Below, in pieces: positions 44,857 through 53,633 of a stretch of DNA of 64,000 bases. Position numbers and translations under genes: made by a program. How positions within the stretch are numbered: the stretch's first letter is position 1; each line of letters opens with the position of its first letter. This DNA is from CAYTMY01 sp964618075 (GTDB lineage: Bacteria > Bacillota > Clostridia > Eubacteriales > Anaerofustaceae). The DNA lies in the NCBI GenBank assembly GCA_964618075.1, contig CAZTZO010000007.1, forward strand, positions 1 to 64,000, in the 5' to 3' direction. The notes beneath the pieces were generated by a model that had not been told where the DNA came from, did no database searches, and was given only the letters and a program-made list of their open reading frames with translations.

Positions 44857-46182
44857 GTGCTTGCCTTTGCCGTAATACTCATAATTGCAACGCTTCTGCT
44901 TCGCTCAAGGCAAAAACGTCGCATAAATCTTGAACTTCAAAAAAACAATGAGAGCTTACAGGCGGCGCTTAAGGAAAAGGATAACGCGCTTAAAACAGCA
45001 GCCAAAGCCAATGCGGCAAAAAGTGAATTCCTCTCAAATATGAGTCATGATATCCGCACCCCGATGACCGCGATATTGAATCTTACCGAGCTTGCCATGG
45101 ACGAACTTAATGAGCCGGATATGTTAAAAGATGACCTAAGTAAAATAAAATTGTCCGGTAATTATCTTATGGGTCTTATAAACGATGTATTGGATATGAG
45201 CCGTATCGAAAGCGGAAAAATGACGCTTAATCCCTCAGTATATACACATGCGGATTTTATCAGCTACATGGACAGTATTACGCTGCCCCTTTGCGAAAAG
45301 CAGGGCGTCAGCTTTCAATGGGATAAAGGAAGCACAAGCTATGACGTTTATGTCGATATTATACGCTTCAACCAAATATTCTACAATCTTCTTTCCAATG
45401 CGATCAAATACACGCCGCCGGGAGGAAGCGTTTTCCTTGAGGTGAAAAACAACCATGTAAAGGACAATGTGTTGTACTGTGATTTCATTATAAGAGATAC
45501 GGGTATCGGTATGAGTGAAGAATTTATCAAAAAGCTATTCACACCCTTTGAAAGAGCGGAAAACGTCAATGCATACACCGGTACGGGACTGGGGCTGAGC
45601 ATTACAAAACAGATACTCGATATGATGCACGGCTCCATTAATATTGAAAGCGAGCTGAAAAAAGGCACCACTGTCACCTTCCAAATCCCAATGCCGATTG
45701 CTACGAAGGAGCAGATTTCATCTTTAACGGATAAAAACGCCGACACAAATTCACTTCAATCCTTACATAATAACAGTAAAGAAACAATTCGTCTCTTGCT
45801 TGCCGAGGATCACCCGCTGAATCAGGAAATCATAACGCGAATTTTACAGAAAAGAAACTATGAGGTTCATTGTGTATCTGACGGTTCTCAAGCCCTATCT
45901 CAATTTGCAAGCAGCGAGATCGGTTATTTCAGTGCGATTATTATGGATATCCGTATGCCTGTAATGGACGGCTATGAAGCGACAAAGGCAATTCGCGCAC
46001 TGGACAGAGAGGACGCAAAGAGTGTTGTGATAATCGCTATGAGTGCCAACGCATATGACGAGGACGTTAAAAAGAGCATGGCAGCCGGAATGAACGCACA
46101 TCTTGCAAAGCCTGTAGAGGCTCAAAAAATGTACGAAACATTAGAGGAAATGATCAAAGACAATACTAAACAGACTTGTTAG
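44857..46182 (+). CDS. Hybrid histidine kinase half (membrane helix, HisKA, HATPase, receiver)
   Basis: 441 residues in the same frame as the upstream sensor half, separated from it by one TAG. Order: membrane helix (FAVILIIATLLLR), coiled linker, HisKA with phospho-acceptor in NMSHDIRTPM, HATPase (N box NLLSNAIKYTPPGG; G1 IRDTGIGM; G2 GTGLGLSI) and a receiver domain (LLAEDHPLNQ; phospho-Asp in IMDIRMPVMDG; MSANAYDEDV; LAKPV). The GTG at 44857 has no good ribosome site, so this half may be poorly expressed unless TAG is read through. Both the receiver and kinase motifs are intact, so the loss looks recent. Confidence 0.8.
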   Translation: MLAFAVILIIATLLLRSRQKRRINLELQKNNESLQAALKEKDNALKTAAKANAAKSEFLSNMSHDIRTPMTAILNLTELAMDELNEPDMLKDDLSKIKLSGNYLMGLINDVLDMSRIESGKMTLNPSVYTHADFISYMDSITLPLCEKQGVSFQWDKGSTSYDVYVDIIRFNQIFYNLLSNAIKYTPPGGSVFLEVKNNHVKDNVLYCDFIIRDTGIGMSEEFIKKLFTPFERAENVNAYTGTGLGLSITKQILDMMHGSINIESELKKGTTVTFQIPMPIATKEQISSLTDKNADTNSLQSLHNNSKETIRLLLAEDHPLNQEIITRILQKRNYEVHCVSDGSQALSQFASSEIGYFSAIIMDIRMPVMDGYEATKAIRALDREDAKSVVIIAMSANAYDEDVKKSMAAGMNAHLAKPVEAQKMYETLEEMIKDNTKQTC

Positions 46183-46225
46183 TTAAAAAAATAAAGAATA
46201 AAACTCACAATGAAAGGATTTAAGC

Positions 46226-46936
46226 ATGGCGAAAGCAAAAGAAAAGGATATTTTCACTGTAATAAAAGAGGACGATCTTGAAGGGCTAAAAATGATGATA
46301 TCAGCTGACCCAACTCTTGTTAACGCAGTCGCACCCAAAAAACCTGTGGACACAAAGGGAATGTCACCGCTTCAGGTAAGCCTTACGACTAATTGGCATC
46401 GTGATATTGCAGACTTTTTGCTTGACAGCGGAGCAAACGTCAATTATATGGAGCCGGACGAGCTGCATATACCTCAGGCACATCCGGTATTACACGATGC
46501 TGTAAGCGTAGCGATATGGAATTCCAGAAGATACGCGTGCGTTGACGCAGACGACAAGGATAACAACGACTTTGAATGGAAGCACACAAAAGATGATTCC
46601 GACCGCGCCTACGCTCTATTAAAAAGAATGATAGACATGGGAGCGGATGTAAATGCGGTGAACAATTACAACGACAATGCGCTTTCGGAAGCTATACAGC
46701 AGGCAAGCTATCTCTGCCCCCAAAAGGATCCTCTGAGCGGCAAGCTTTATCCGGGGTTAAAAAAGACGCCGGAAATGATAGAAGACTTTCAGCGAATATT
46801 TCGCCTTTTGATAAAGTCCGGTGCTGATACTTTAAGCCGCAACAGCTATAACAAAAAGACCATACAGGAGTTTTACGAAGAAAACGATCAGGTTTGGCCG
46901 ATATACGAGCCGGTTGTCTTGGAGTTTCAAAAATAA
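46226..46936 (+). CDS. Ankyrin-repeat protein
   Basis: 236 residues with three or four ankyrin repeats: DLEGLKMMISADPTLVNAV, GMSPLQVSLTTNWHRDIADF-LLDSGANVN, RMIDMGADVNAVNNYNDNAL and RLLIKSGADTLSRNSYNKKT. No signal peptide or membrane helix is present. Such proteins mediate protein-protein contacts, and in bacteria several act as immunity or inhibitor proteins, but nothing here proves that. The ribosome site is AAAGGATTTAAGC. It lies 44 bases after the kinase and 119 before an unknown protein. Confidence 0.85.
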   Translation: MAKAKEKDIFTVIKEDDLEGLKMMISADPTLVNAVAPKKPVDTKGMSPLQVSLTTNWHRDIADFLLDSGANVNYMEPDELHIPQAHPVLHDAVSVAIWNSRRYACVDADDKDNNDFEWKHTKDDSDRAYALLKRMIDMGADVNAVNNYNDNALSEAIQQASYLCPQKDPLSGKLYPGLKKTPEMIEDFQRIFRLLIKSGADTLSRNSYNKKTIQEFYEENDQVWPIYEPVVLEFQK

Positions 46937-47055
46937 TAATTTTACCAACTCTTTATGAGTCGTTTAAAAAGGCGAAAGCATCGTTTTTATTAACACAACC
47001 ATAAGCCTTAAATTAACGGTAAAAATCTTACCCCCCTAAAATAACGGAGGCTATT

Positions 47056-48012
47056 ATGCACCAGGCTAACGCAAACCTGCCGTCGTCCGATACCTTTTTT
47101 TTACACCCCGAGCAAGTACCGATAAAACCGCCTGAGGATTTTCTTAAATTTGCCAAGGTCGTCAACGGTATATTTTATATCGACGATAAGCACGCGGACA
47201 AGATAAGACCGTTTGCCGATAATAAAGCAGTGGTGGATTATATCTGCGACATGATAGACAGCTTTGAGTATCCGGCAAGCGAGGTTACACAGTCAATGGC
47301 GTATTCCATGCTCTTGCTGGCTTATTCGGGTAATGACAGAGCGCTCGGAATACTAAAAAAGCTGTGCGCTCAGGCTATCACTGAGGACTATTTCGGTATG
47401 TGCCTGAATCTATCGTTTGCTTTGAGATTGGCAAATACAGAAAAAACAGCATCGCTTTATAGTGAGATATGTCAATTTCTGAGTTGTGATTTCCAAAAAG
47501 CTTATAATAAAAGTCAGTATTTTAAGCTCGCAGATGAAATAGGTCTTGACGTTTCGGTAATTGCCGAGCGTATGAACAGCGGCGATTACGAGATAAGCAG
47601 CTCTTACAGCTTCGATCTTTCCACGCTGGAGGGCGTACGCTTCGAAATGCACGCCGAAAATGAGGATAAGAAACGCTGGTATGTGCTGTGCGTACGTATC
47701 AACGGCCCCGGTGCATACCATGACCTTGATATAGAAATTTTGAGCAATCACAAAGACCCACGCTCATACTCTGTACTTTGGAATTCGCCGTATGAGCCGT
47801 ATTCTTACAGTAAGCGCGAATACATTGAGTTTAATCTTGACGGAAAGCTAATAGAGATTCCAAATGGCTGCGAGTTGACTCACCTAAAGGACACAATAGC
47901 GCACATTGAACGATTGATGGGCGTGAAATTCATAAGAAAGCCGGTATTGACCCGCTTCAGCCAAGGCATCAAAAACCGAAAAAAACTTACAGAGTGGCTA
48001 ATGAAGGAATGA
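47056..48012 (+). CDS. Unknown 318-residue soluble protein
   Basis: I do not recognise a family. The N-terminal part starts with polar residues then FLHPEQVPIKPPEDFLKFAK. The middle is helical and repeat-like (SMAYSMLLLAYSGNDRALGI, MCLNLSFALRLANTEKTASL), as in helical-hairpin proteins. The C-terminal part is beta-rich (EGVRFEMHAENEDKKRWYVL, KREYIEFNLDGKLIEIPNG) and ends basic (RFSQGIKNRKKL). No signal peptide or membrane segment. A strong GGAGG site precedes the ATG. It follows the ankyrin gene on the same strand and may belong with it. Confidence 0.72.
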   Translation: MHQANANLPSSDTFFLHPEQVPIKPPEDFLKFAKVVNGIFYIDDKHADKIRPFADNKAVVDYICDMIDSFEYPASEVTQSMAYSMLLLAYSGNDRALGILKKLCAQAITEDYFGMCLNLSFALRLANTEKTASLYSEICQFLSCDFQKAYNKSQYFKLADEIGLDVSVIAERMNSGDYEISSSYSFDLSTLEGVRFEMHAENEDKKRWYVLCVRINGPGAYHDLDIEILSNHKDPRSYSVLWNSPYEPYSYSKREYIEFNLDGKLIEIPNGCELTHLKDTIAHIERLMGVKFIRKPVLTRFSQGIKNRKKLTEWLMKE

Positions 48013-48150
48013 TTGATAGCGTAAAAAACGCGTCAATTCACGCTTATTATTTAGATAAATGAATCCCTCAAAGCTCATTTTGGGCTGTTTTCTAAAGTTT
48101 GCTATAGGAAAATATTTTTTTATAATTTATTTTTGAAAGGATACTGCCGG

Positions 48151-48642
48151 GTGAACATCATTATTCGTAAATATAATGAAAATGACTTAAAGGAAATGAT
48201 TGATTTATGGAATGAAGTAGTTGAGGCGGGAATCGCTTTTCCGCAGGAGGAGCTGCTTTCCTATGCAACCGGCAAGGAATTCTTTTTAACCCAAACATAC
48301 TGCGCCGTTGCCATGGACAGCGAAAATGGGAAAATATACGGTCTGTACATCTTACATCCAAACAACATCGGCAGGTGCAAGCATATCTGTAACGCCAGTT
48401 ACGCCGTAAAAAAGGAAGCAAGAGGCTTATATATCGGAGATGAGCTAGTGAAGGACTCTTTAACAAAAGGCAGGCAATATGGATTCGGCATATTACAGTT
48501 TAATGCTGTCGTAGAATCGAATATACACGCAAGGCATTTATATGAAAGACTGGGCTTTACTCCTCTTGGAGTAATACCAAAGGGGTTTCGTTTGAAGAAC
48601 GGGATATACGAAAATATCTGTTTATATTACCACGAGCTGTAA
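48151..48642 (+). CDS. GNAT family N-acetyltransferase
   Basis: 163 residues of the Gcn5 acetyltransferase fold. IIIRKYNENDLKEMIDLWNEV opens the domain; NASYAVKKEARGLYIGDEL gives the acetyl-CoA pyrophosphate loop (R/Q-x-x-G-x-G/A, here RGLYIGD). FNAVVESNIHARHLYERLGF is the C-terminal motif B. Similar to the phosphinothricin/amino-acid acetyltransferase group, but the substrate is unknown. The start is GTG at 48151, eight bases after AAAGGAT; an upstream TTG has no ribosome site. Confidence 0.87.
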   Translation: MNIIIRKYNENDLKEMIDLWNEVVEAGIAFPQEELLSYATGKEFFLTQTYCAVAMDSENGKIYGLYILHPNNIGRCKHICNASYAVKKEARGLYIGDELVKDSLTKGRQYGFGILQFNAVVESNIHARHLYERLGFTPLGVIPKGFRLKNGIYENICLYYHEL

Positions 48643-48716
48643 AGAGAATTAAGTATAGTGAGATTTATAAAATAATAAGATATTTAAGTGGATTAATTGT
48701 ATTTGACGAGGTATAG

Positions 48717-49030
48717 GTGGAATTAAGCGAAACGAAAAGAAAATAGGTTAAAGGGATATGATTATTCCTCGTGCGGTACATATTTCGTGACGATATACGT
48801 AAAAGACCGGCACGAATTATTAGGTGAAATAATTGTAGGGGACGACACAATCAATTTCACAATTAATAAAATCATTTAAAACATTGGTTACCAAAGAAAT
48901 TGGATTTTCAATCCGGCAACGGTCATACGACAACCACATCATCAGAAATGAGCAGGAATATCAAAGAATATGGCAATATATTGATGAAAACCCGTTAAAA
49001 TGGGGAAATGACTGCTTCTTTGTAAAATGA
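48717..49030 (+). pseudogene. Remnant of a Y1 (IS200-like/REP-associated) transposase
   Basis: Broken pieces of one gene are readable. From GTG 48717, after correcting one extra base near 48724, the frame gives RKENRLKGYDYSSCGTYFVT then IYVKDRHELLGEIIVGDD, the standard start of this family, ending at TAA 48877. In the next frame (from about 48881) comes TLVTKEIGFSIRQRSYDNHI and IRNEQEYQRIWQYIDENPLK followed by W, the standard end, to TGA 49028-49030. The central 70-80 residues, including the HUH metal motif and catalytic tyrosine region, are gone. It is therefore a dead, deleted copy. No flanking hairpin ends were recognised. Confidence 0.8.
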
Positions 49031-49332
49031 TTATACCCCACATCACTTCAATCATCATCGCAACATAAAATATCAACTAATTCATTCATAAGCGTACCTA
49101 AAGCGGTGCGCTTTTTTCATTTAAAAAACACTCAACCTATCTAATCATCAGCTTTAACTTAAACGCTCTGCCAAGCGTAAACATAGACTAATCATAGAAA
49201 AAAAGTCCAATCTCAGCTAAGCAATTGGAAATGTTCTTACAAAAGGGCAGCAAAAAAAGTTGCAAACCATTTTAAAGCAAGCTCAAAGCCGATTTGACCT
49301 TTAAAAGTATATAAATAGATAAGTATACTTAC
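49031..49332. other. Intergenic region after the transposase remnant
   Basis: Contains the terminator at 49090-49117 and otherwise AT-rich sequence with no supportable reading frame. It lies between convergent units. Confidence 0.5.
49090..49117 (+). terminator. Terminator-like hairpin
   Basis: AAGCGTACC (49090-49098) pairs with GGTGCGCTT (49105-49113), with one wobble, followed by a T run. Confidence 0.75.
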
Positions 49333-52300
49333 TTAATTTATTTTATTTTCGTTTATGATCTCTTTTGAGAGTGTTTCATACAGCTTTTGCGGCACTATGG
49401 GCTTGGCAAGATGTGCATTCATGCCGGTATCAAGACTAATCTTGATATCTTCCGCAAAGGCATTAGCACTCATTGCTATGATTGGAATGGTTTTTCCGTC
49501 TGTCCTATCCAGCGAGCGTATGGCTTTTGTCGCTTCCAGCCCGTCCATTTCCGGCATACGGATATCCATTAATATTGCCGAATAATACCCCGGTTTGTTG
49601 TTTATAAACTTATCTAATCCGATCTTGCCGTTTTCGGCAGTTTCCACAATGCAGCCGCTCTTCTCAAGCAGTTTTGAAGTAATCATTATGTTTAGTATGT
49701 TGTCCTCACATAGAAGGATTCTCTCGCCGTGAAAGGAAATCACCTTTTTCTCGGGTTCCTTTGGCAGCTCGCTAAGGGAGCAGCACACCGGCAGGCGCAG
49801 AATGATACAAAACTCCGTACCTTTTCCCACCTCGCTTTTGACAGTAATTGTACCGCCCATCAGCTCAACTATTTTTTTCACGATGGACAGTCCAAGCCCT
49901 GTACCCATGGTCTGGTCAGTGTTCACCCGATTTTCCTGTGCAAACGGCTCGAACATGTGCTTTTGAAATTCCTCACTCATACCGCAGCCGGAATCCCGAA
50001 CGATAAAACGGTCAATCACATGGTCGTCTGTTTCTTCAAGGCACTCCATGATCCAGTCAATGCTGCCGCCATTCGGTGTAAATTTAATGGCGTTGCCGAA
50101 CAGGTTGAGAAACACCTGCTGCAATCTTGGCACGTCCAACATCATCTGCTTCCAGTCGATCCCTATAAAGGATGTATTGAGCTTAATATCCTTTTTATCA
50201 AGACTCGGCTGTATAGTGGCAAAGATCGTATCGAACAGCGTCTTTTCATTACAGATTTCGGGATTGAGCTCAATTCTGCCGCTTTCGATCCGGCTCATAT
50301 CCAATGTGTCATTTACCAGATTGAGCAGAAGCTCACCGGAGTTACCGATTGTTTCGATGTCTTTTTTCAATTCAACAGGGTCGTCCTTTTCCATTGCGAG
50401 ATAAACTGTGCCGAGAATCCCGTTTAAGGGTGTGCGCATATCATGGCTGATTCGTGAAAGAAAATCGCTTTTTGCGCGACTGGCTTCTTCTAACTTGTGC
50501 TTTTGAGCCTGTTCTTCCTCGTACAGGTCGGTAATATCCCGTTGAGCAATGATGATATCTTCTTTCATATCGTCCAGATAAAAGGCGCGCACCTTCTTGC
50601 GGTGCAGCTTGCCGATTTTATTATGCCTGCGGTAGGTTATCGTTATAGTGTCCGACTCGTCCAGCTTAAGCATAATAGCGGATTTGTCCATCAATAGCTT
50701 AACTGACGCCCTATCCTCCGCACACACGCTCTCAAGGCGCACATAATGAGCCAAGTTGTTGTATGACATATCACAAAACGGTTGAATTATCTCTCTATCC
50801 TCCATGTAATGCTCTCTGACCCATACTATCATACACCTATCAGTTAGAGTGCTTACCAAAAGGACAAAATCCGTTTCCTCATCTATAACGCTGTTAGTGG
50901 CAACACTACATTTTCTTTCTTTGTCAATATCCTTCAGATAGGTGTAGGAGATCAGGTCATTTGTCTCAGGGTCAATCTCAACATTACTGATTGCTTTGAT
51001 CCAATGCAGCAGCCCGTCCTTTTGACGGCAGCGATATTCCTCGCTATTCATAACTACGCCCTTTATAAGCGCTTGTCTGGCCTTTTGCGGGTCAAAAAAC
51101 AATTCGCTTTTATGGCGGTCGTTTGCGTCCGGTACTCTTTTTAACAAATCGTTTAACACTTCTGCAGCGCTCAAGCCCGGGGTATGCGAGTAAAACCGCT
51201 CGTCTATCGTCTGACAGGATATCAGTTTATCCTTCGTGATATTGAACTTTACGATCACAGCGCTGTCCTTTTCCAGAGCAGTTCGCTGCGCCATTTCTTG
51301 AACATATTTATTTTGCAGTGCCGCATGTGCCTTTTCCAGCTGAATATGCGACTTCTCGGTTTCCTCATAGTCTGTATATGTGCAATAAGCGATAATTTTG
51401 TCCGTCTCACGGCTTATCACTGTACCGTCGAGTCTGAAATAACGATAGACGTTGTCCGCGCAGAGAACACGGTGGAGCAGACTGAATTCGTCCTGCCCTT
51501 TTTTAATGGCTTTTGCTGAATTAGTTATGATATGTACATCCTCAGGATGAATGAGCGATAAGAACCCTTCCTTCTGCTGTTTTCTGCGAGTCGCTCTGTC
51601 GGCCTTGATCAGCCGGTAGTAGCCGTCGTTCATATAAATCTGATGTATTTCACCACCCGAAAGCTCATAAATGCCGATTCCGGCGGGAACACGGTTTAAA
51701 AGCTCCTCCTGCATATTCCGCTCCTGGCATTCGGCGGTCACGTCCGCAGCGTATTCCACAAGAGCGGTTCGCCCCAGCCAGTTTATTATGTTGCTTCGTA
51801 CCTTGACGTCGATACCGATATCCGAAAGATGACGTATCACCTCGCACGATGTACCTGGCGTTTTATCTTTGATTACGCACTCCTCGCAGGGAAAGCTTCT
51901 ATCAAAAATATATTCATAGCATTTTCTGCCGACATAAGCCTCTTCACCCGATCGCCGCATGAGCTCACTTCCTGCCTTGTTGAGGTAAAAAATCTCATGA
52001 GTCTCCACATCGGTTACCATTATCCCCACGCTTGCCCCTTCCGCGATACCCCGAAAGAGCATCGCCTGTCTGCTGGGTTCGGTAAAAACGCAGTAATACA
52101 CAGGGAAGCCGTCGTCCTCCCGAAGCTTGTTTGCGCTCAAATGGATCCACTTCACCTCGCCGCCCTTACTCAGGAAGCGAAATGTCGTGTTGATTGGTTC
52201 ATCGGCAGTTTTGCGGGCATTTGCTTCATTGAGAACATACTGCTTATCCGCAGGGTAGATAATATACTCTAAACTCCCTTCATTATCAAGAAGGGCTTCC

Positions 52301-53268
52301 AGCTCCTGCCTTGACCTATCGGACAGAAAGGCAAAGCCGTCGTTGAAATACTGGCACTCTATTGTATTGGCAAAGCGTATGATTGCCACGCCGCCCGGCA
52401 TCACGTTTAGCAGGCTTTCCTTTATCAAATCATTCTCAAGCTCATCGCTGATATCCAGATAGCTGTTATAGAGCATCATGGCGCCGTCTTCTTCTTTGAT
52501 GAACGAGTTTACTCGCACCCATACCCAGCCGTTTTTTCCCTTTCGCAGACGATATGTGGCAGTTATGTTTTCTCCGGGGCGAAAGTCCTTCATCTGTGCT
52601 TGCACGCCGGCAAGATCGTCAGGGTGAACCCCTGCGCAGGTGTCGTTTTCGTACAACATCATCATTTCATCACGGGACATATCGGTAATCTTCAGGAAGG
52701 TTTCGTTCACCAGCAAGGGGCGGGTGCTTTTATCCTTATCCATTCGCACCTTCACCAGCCCACAGGGCATGTTGTCTATGACAGAATGAAAAGTTTCGCG
52801 CTCTGCCATTCTTTGCAATTCTGCATTCTTTCGTTCAGTCACGTCGGTCACGATAGAGGTTACAAGGTAGGTGTCCTCTTCTTCGCGTTTTATTGCCGCA
52901 AGTCGGCGATGCATCCACCTGGGCGGCTCGCCGGGGCGTAAATATCTGTATTCAATATCCTGCGGTTCGCCTGTTTTAGCCGATGTATAAACGGCTTCAA
53001 GCGTTGCGGGGCGATCGTCCTGCGCCACAAATGTCATAAAATACCTAAGAGTGTCCTCACAGTAATGATCGCGCTCAACGCCGACAAACTTGAAAAAGGT
53101 GTCGTTGGCATACAGAAGCGACAGCTTTCCTTCCTTAAGCAGTAGTACTGAAATACTGCTTCCGATAGTTTCGGCGACCAGATTGAGTCTCTCAAGGCTG
53201 TCATTTTCGTTTGCGGTTTCAAAGATTTTTTTTATCTCCTCGAAACCGTATTCTTCGTGATTGTTCAT
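49333..53268 (-). CDS. Soluble multi-PAS hybrid histidine kinase
   Basis: 1311 residues with no membrane helix or signal peptide. Five to seven PAS-type domains fill residues 30-900 (for example YRYLRPGEPPRWMHRRLAAI with the PAC ending, MPCGLVKVRMDKD, EGASVGIMVTDVETHEIFYL), one with a PCEEC cysteine cluster (SFPCEECVIKD) that could be redox-active. Then come HisKA with phospho-His near 940 (RISHDMRTPLNG), HATPase (NLFGNAIKFTPNGG, VRDSGCGM, GTGLGLSI) and one receiver domain with phospho-Asp near 1233 (LMDIRMPEMDG). The start overlaps the Hpt gene by four bases (ATGA). Last gene of the five-gene signalling operon. Confidence 0.92.
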   Translation of the reverse strand: MNNHEEYGFEEIKKIFETANENDSLERLNLVAETIGSSISVLLLKEGKLSLLYANDTFFKFVGVERDHYCEDTLRYFMTFVAQDDRPATLEAVYTSAKTGEPQDIEYRYLRPGEPPRWMHRRLAAIKREEEDTYLVTSIVTDVTERKNAELQRMAERETFHSVIDNMPCGLVKVRMDKDKSTRPLLVNETFLKITDMSRDEMMMLYENDTCAGVHPDDLAGVQAQMKDFRPGENITATYRLRKGKNGWVWVRVNSFIKEEDGAMMLYNSYLDISDELENDLIKESLLNVMPGGVAIIRFANTIECQYFNDGFAFLSDRSRQELEALLDNEGSLEYIIYPADKQYVLNEANARKTADEPINTTFRFLSKGGEVKWIHLSANKLREDDGFPVYYCVFTEPSRQAMLFRGIAEGASVGIMVTDVETHEIFYLNKAGSELMRRSGEEAYVGRKCYEYIFDRSFPCEECVIKDKTPGTSCEVIRHLSDIGIDVKVRSNIINWLGRTALVEYAADVTAECQERNMQEELLNRVPAGIGIYELSGGEIHQIYMNDGYYRLIKADRATRRKQQKEGFLSLIHPEDVHIITNSAKAIKKGQDEFSLLHRVLCADNVYRYFRLDGTVISRETDKIIAYCTYTDYEETEKSHIQLEKAHAALQNKYVQEMAQRTALEKDSAVIVKFNITKDKLISCQTIDERFYSHTPGLSAAEVLNDLLKRVPDANDRHKSELFFDPQKARQALIKGVVMNSEEYRCRQKDGLLHWIKAISNVEIDPETNDLISYTYLKDIDKERKCSVATNSVIDEETDFVLLVSTLTDRCMIVWVREHYMEDREIIQPFCDMSYNNLAHYVRLESVCAEDRASVKLLMDKSAIMLKLDESDTITITYRRHNKIGKLHRKKVRAFYLDDMKEDIIIAQRDITDLYEEEQAQKHKLEEASRAKSDFLSRISHDMRTPLNGILGTVYLAMEKDDPVELKKDIETIGNSGELLLNLVNDTLDMSRIESGRIELNPEICNEKTLFDTIFATIQPSLDKKDIKLNTSFIGIDWKQMMLDVPRLQQVFLNLFGNAIKFTPNGGSIDWIMECLEETDDHVIDRFIVRDSGCGMSEEFQKHMFEPFAQENRVNTDQTMGTGLGLSIVKKIVELMGGTITVKSEVGKGTEFCIILRLPVCCSLSELPKEPEKKVISFHGERILLCEDNILNIMITSKLLEKSGCIVETAENGKIGLDKFINNKPGYYSAILMDIRMPEMDGLEATKAIRSLDRTDGKTIPIIAMSANAFAEDIKISLDTGMNAHLAKPIVPQKLYETLSKEIINENKIN

Positions 53269-53630
53269 CGGCTTTTACCTCTATATTCAGCAATTAAAGC
53301 TGCCGTAGTCTCTCTTTTTTTAAGAAGTGTATCACAAAGAACCAACAGATACGCATAATCAGGATTACCGTTACGAAGCGGTTCTACAATTTGTTCAATC
53401 AGTCGAAACATTGGCGTAATGCCACAGTTAGACATAACGCCCTTTAACGAATGAGCAGCTTCAAAGGCGGAGGCAGTATCCTTTCTATTTAAGGCTTCTG
53501 TCAACCTATCAAAGGCAGCTTCATTTAAGGACAGTATAACGACCTCCAAATAAAAGTCAATGTTGTCCGAGAACCTCTCCTTTGTATCTTGGATATCTTT
53601 ACAGCCAAGCTTTCGTAGTAGTTCATCCAT
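53265..53630 (-). CDS. Histidine phosphotransfer (Hpt) domain protein
   Basis: 121 residues, essentially one Hpt four-helix bundle. The phospho-accepting histidine is His60 in AAHSLKGVMSNCG. DNIDFYLEVVILSLNEAAFD is the preceding helix. It should carry phosphate between the receivers of the hybrid kinases on either side and a final regulator elsewhere. It is linked by ATGA overlap to the kinase downstream and is three bases from the one upstream, so the three are translated together. Confidence 0.93.
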   Translation of the reverse strand: MDELLRKLGCKDIQDTKERFSDNIDFYLEVVILSLNEAAFDRLTEALNRKDTASAFEAAHSLKGVMSNCGITPMFRLIEQIVEPLRNGNPDYAYLLVLCDTLLKKRETTAALIAEYRGKSR

Positions 53631-53633
53631 TTC

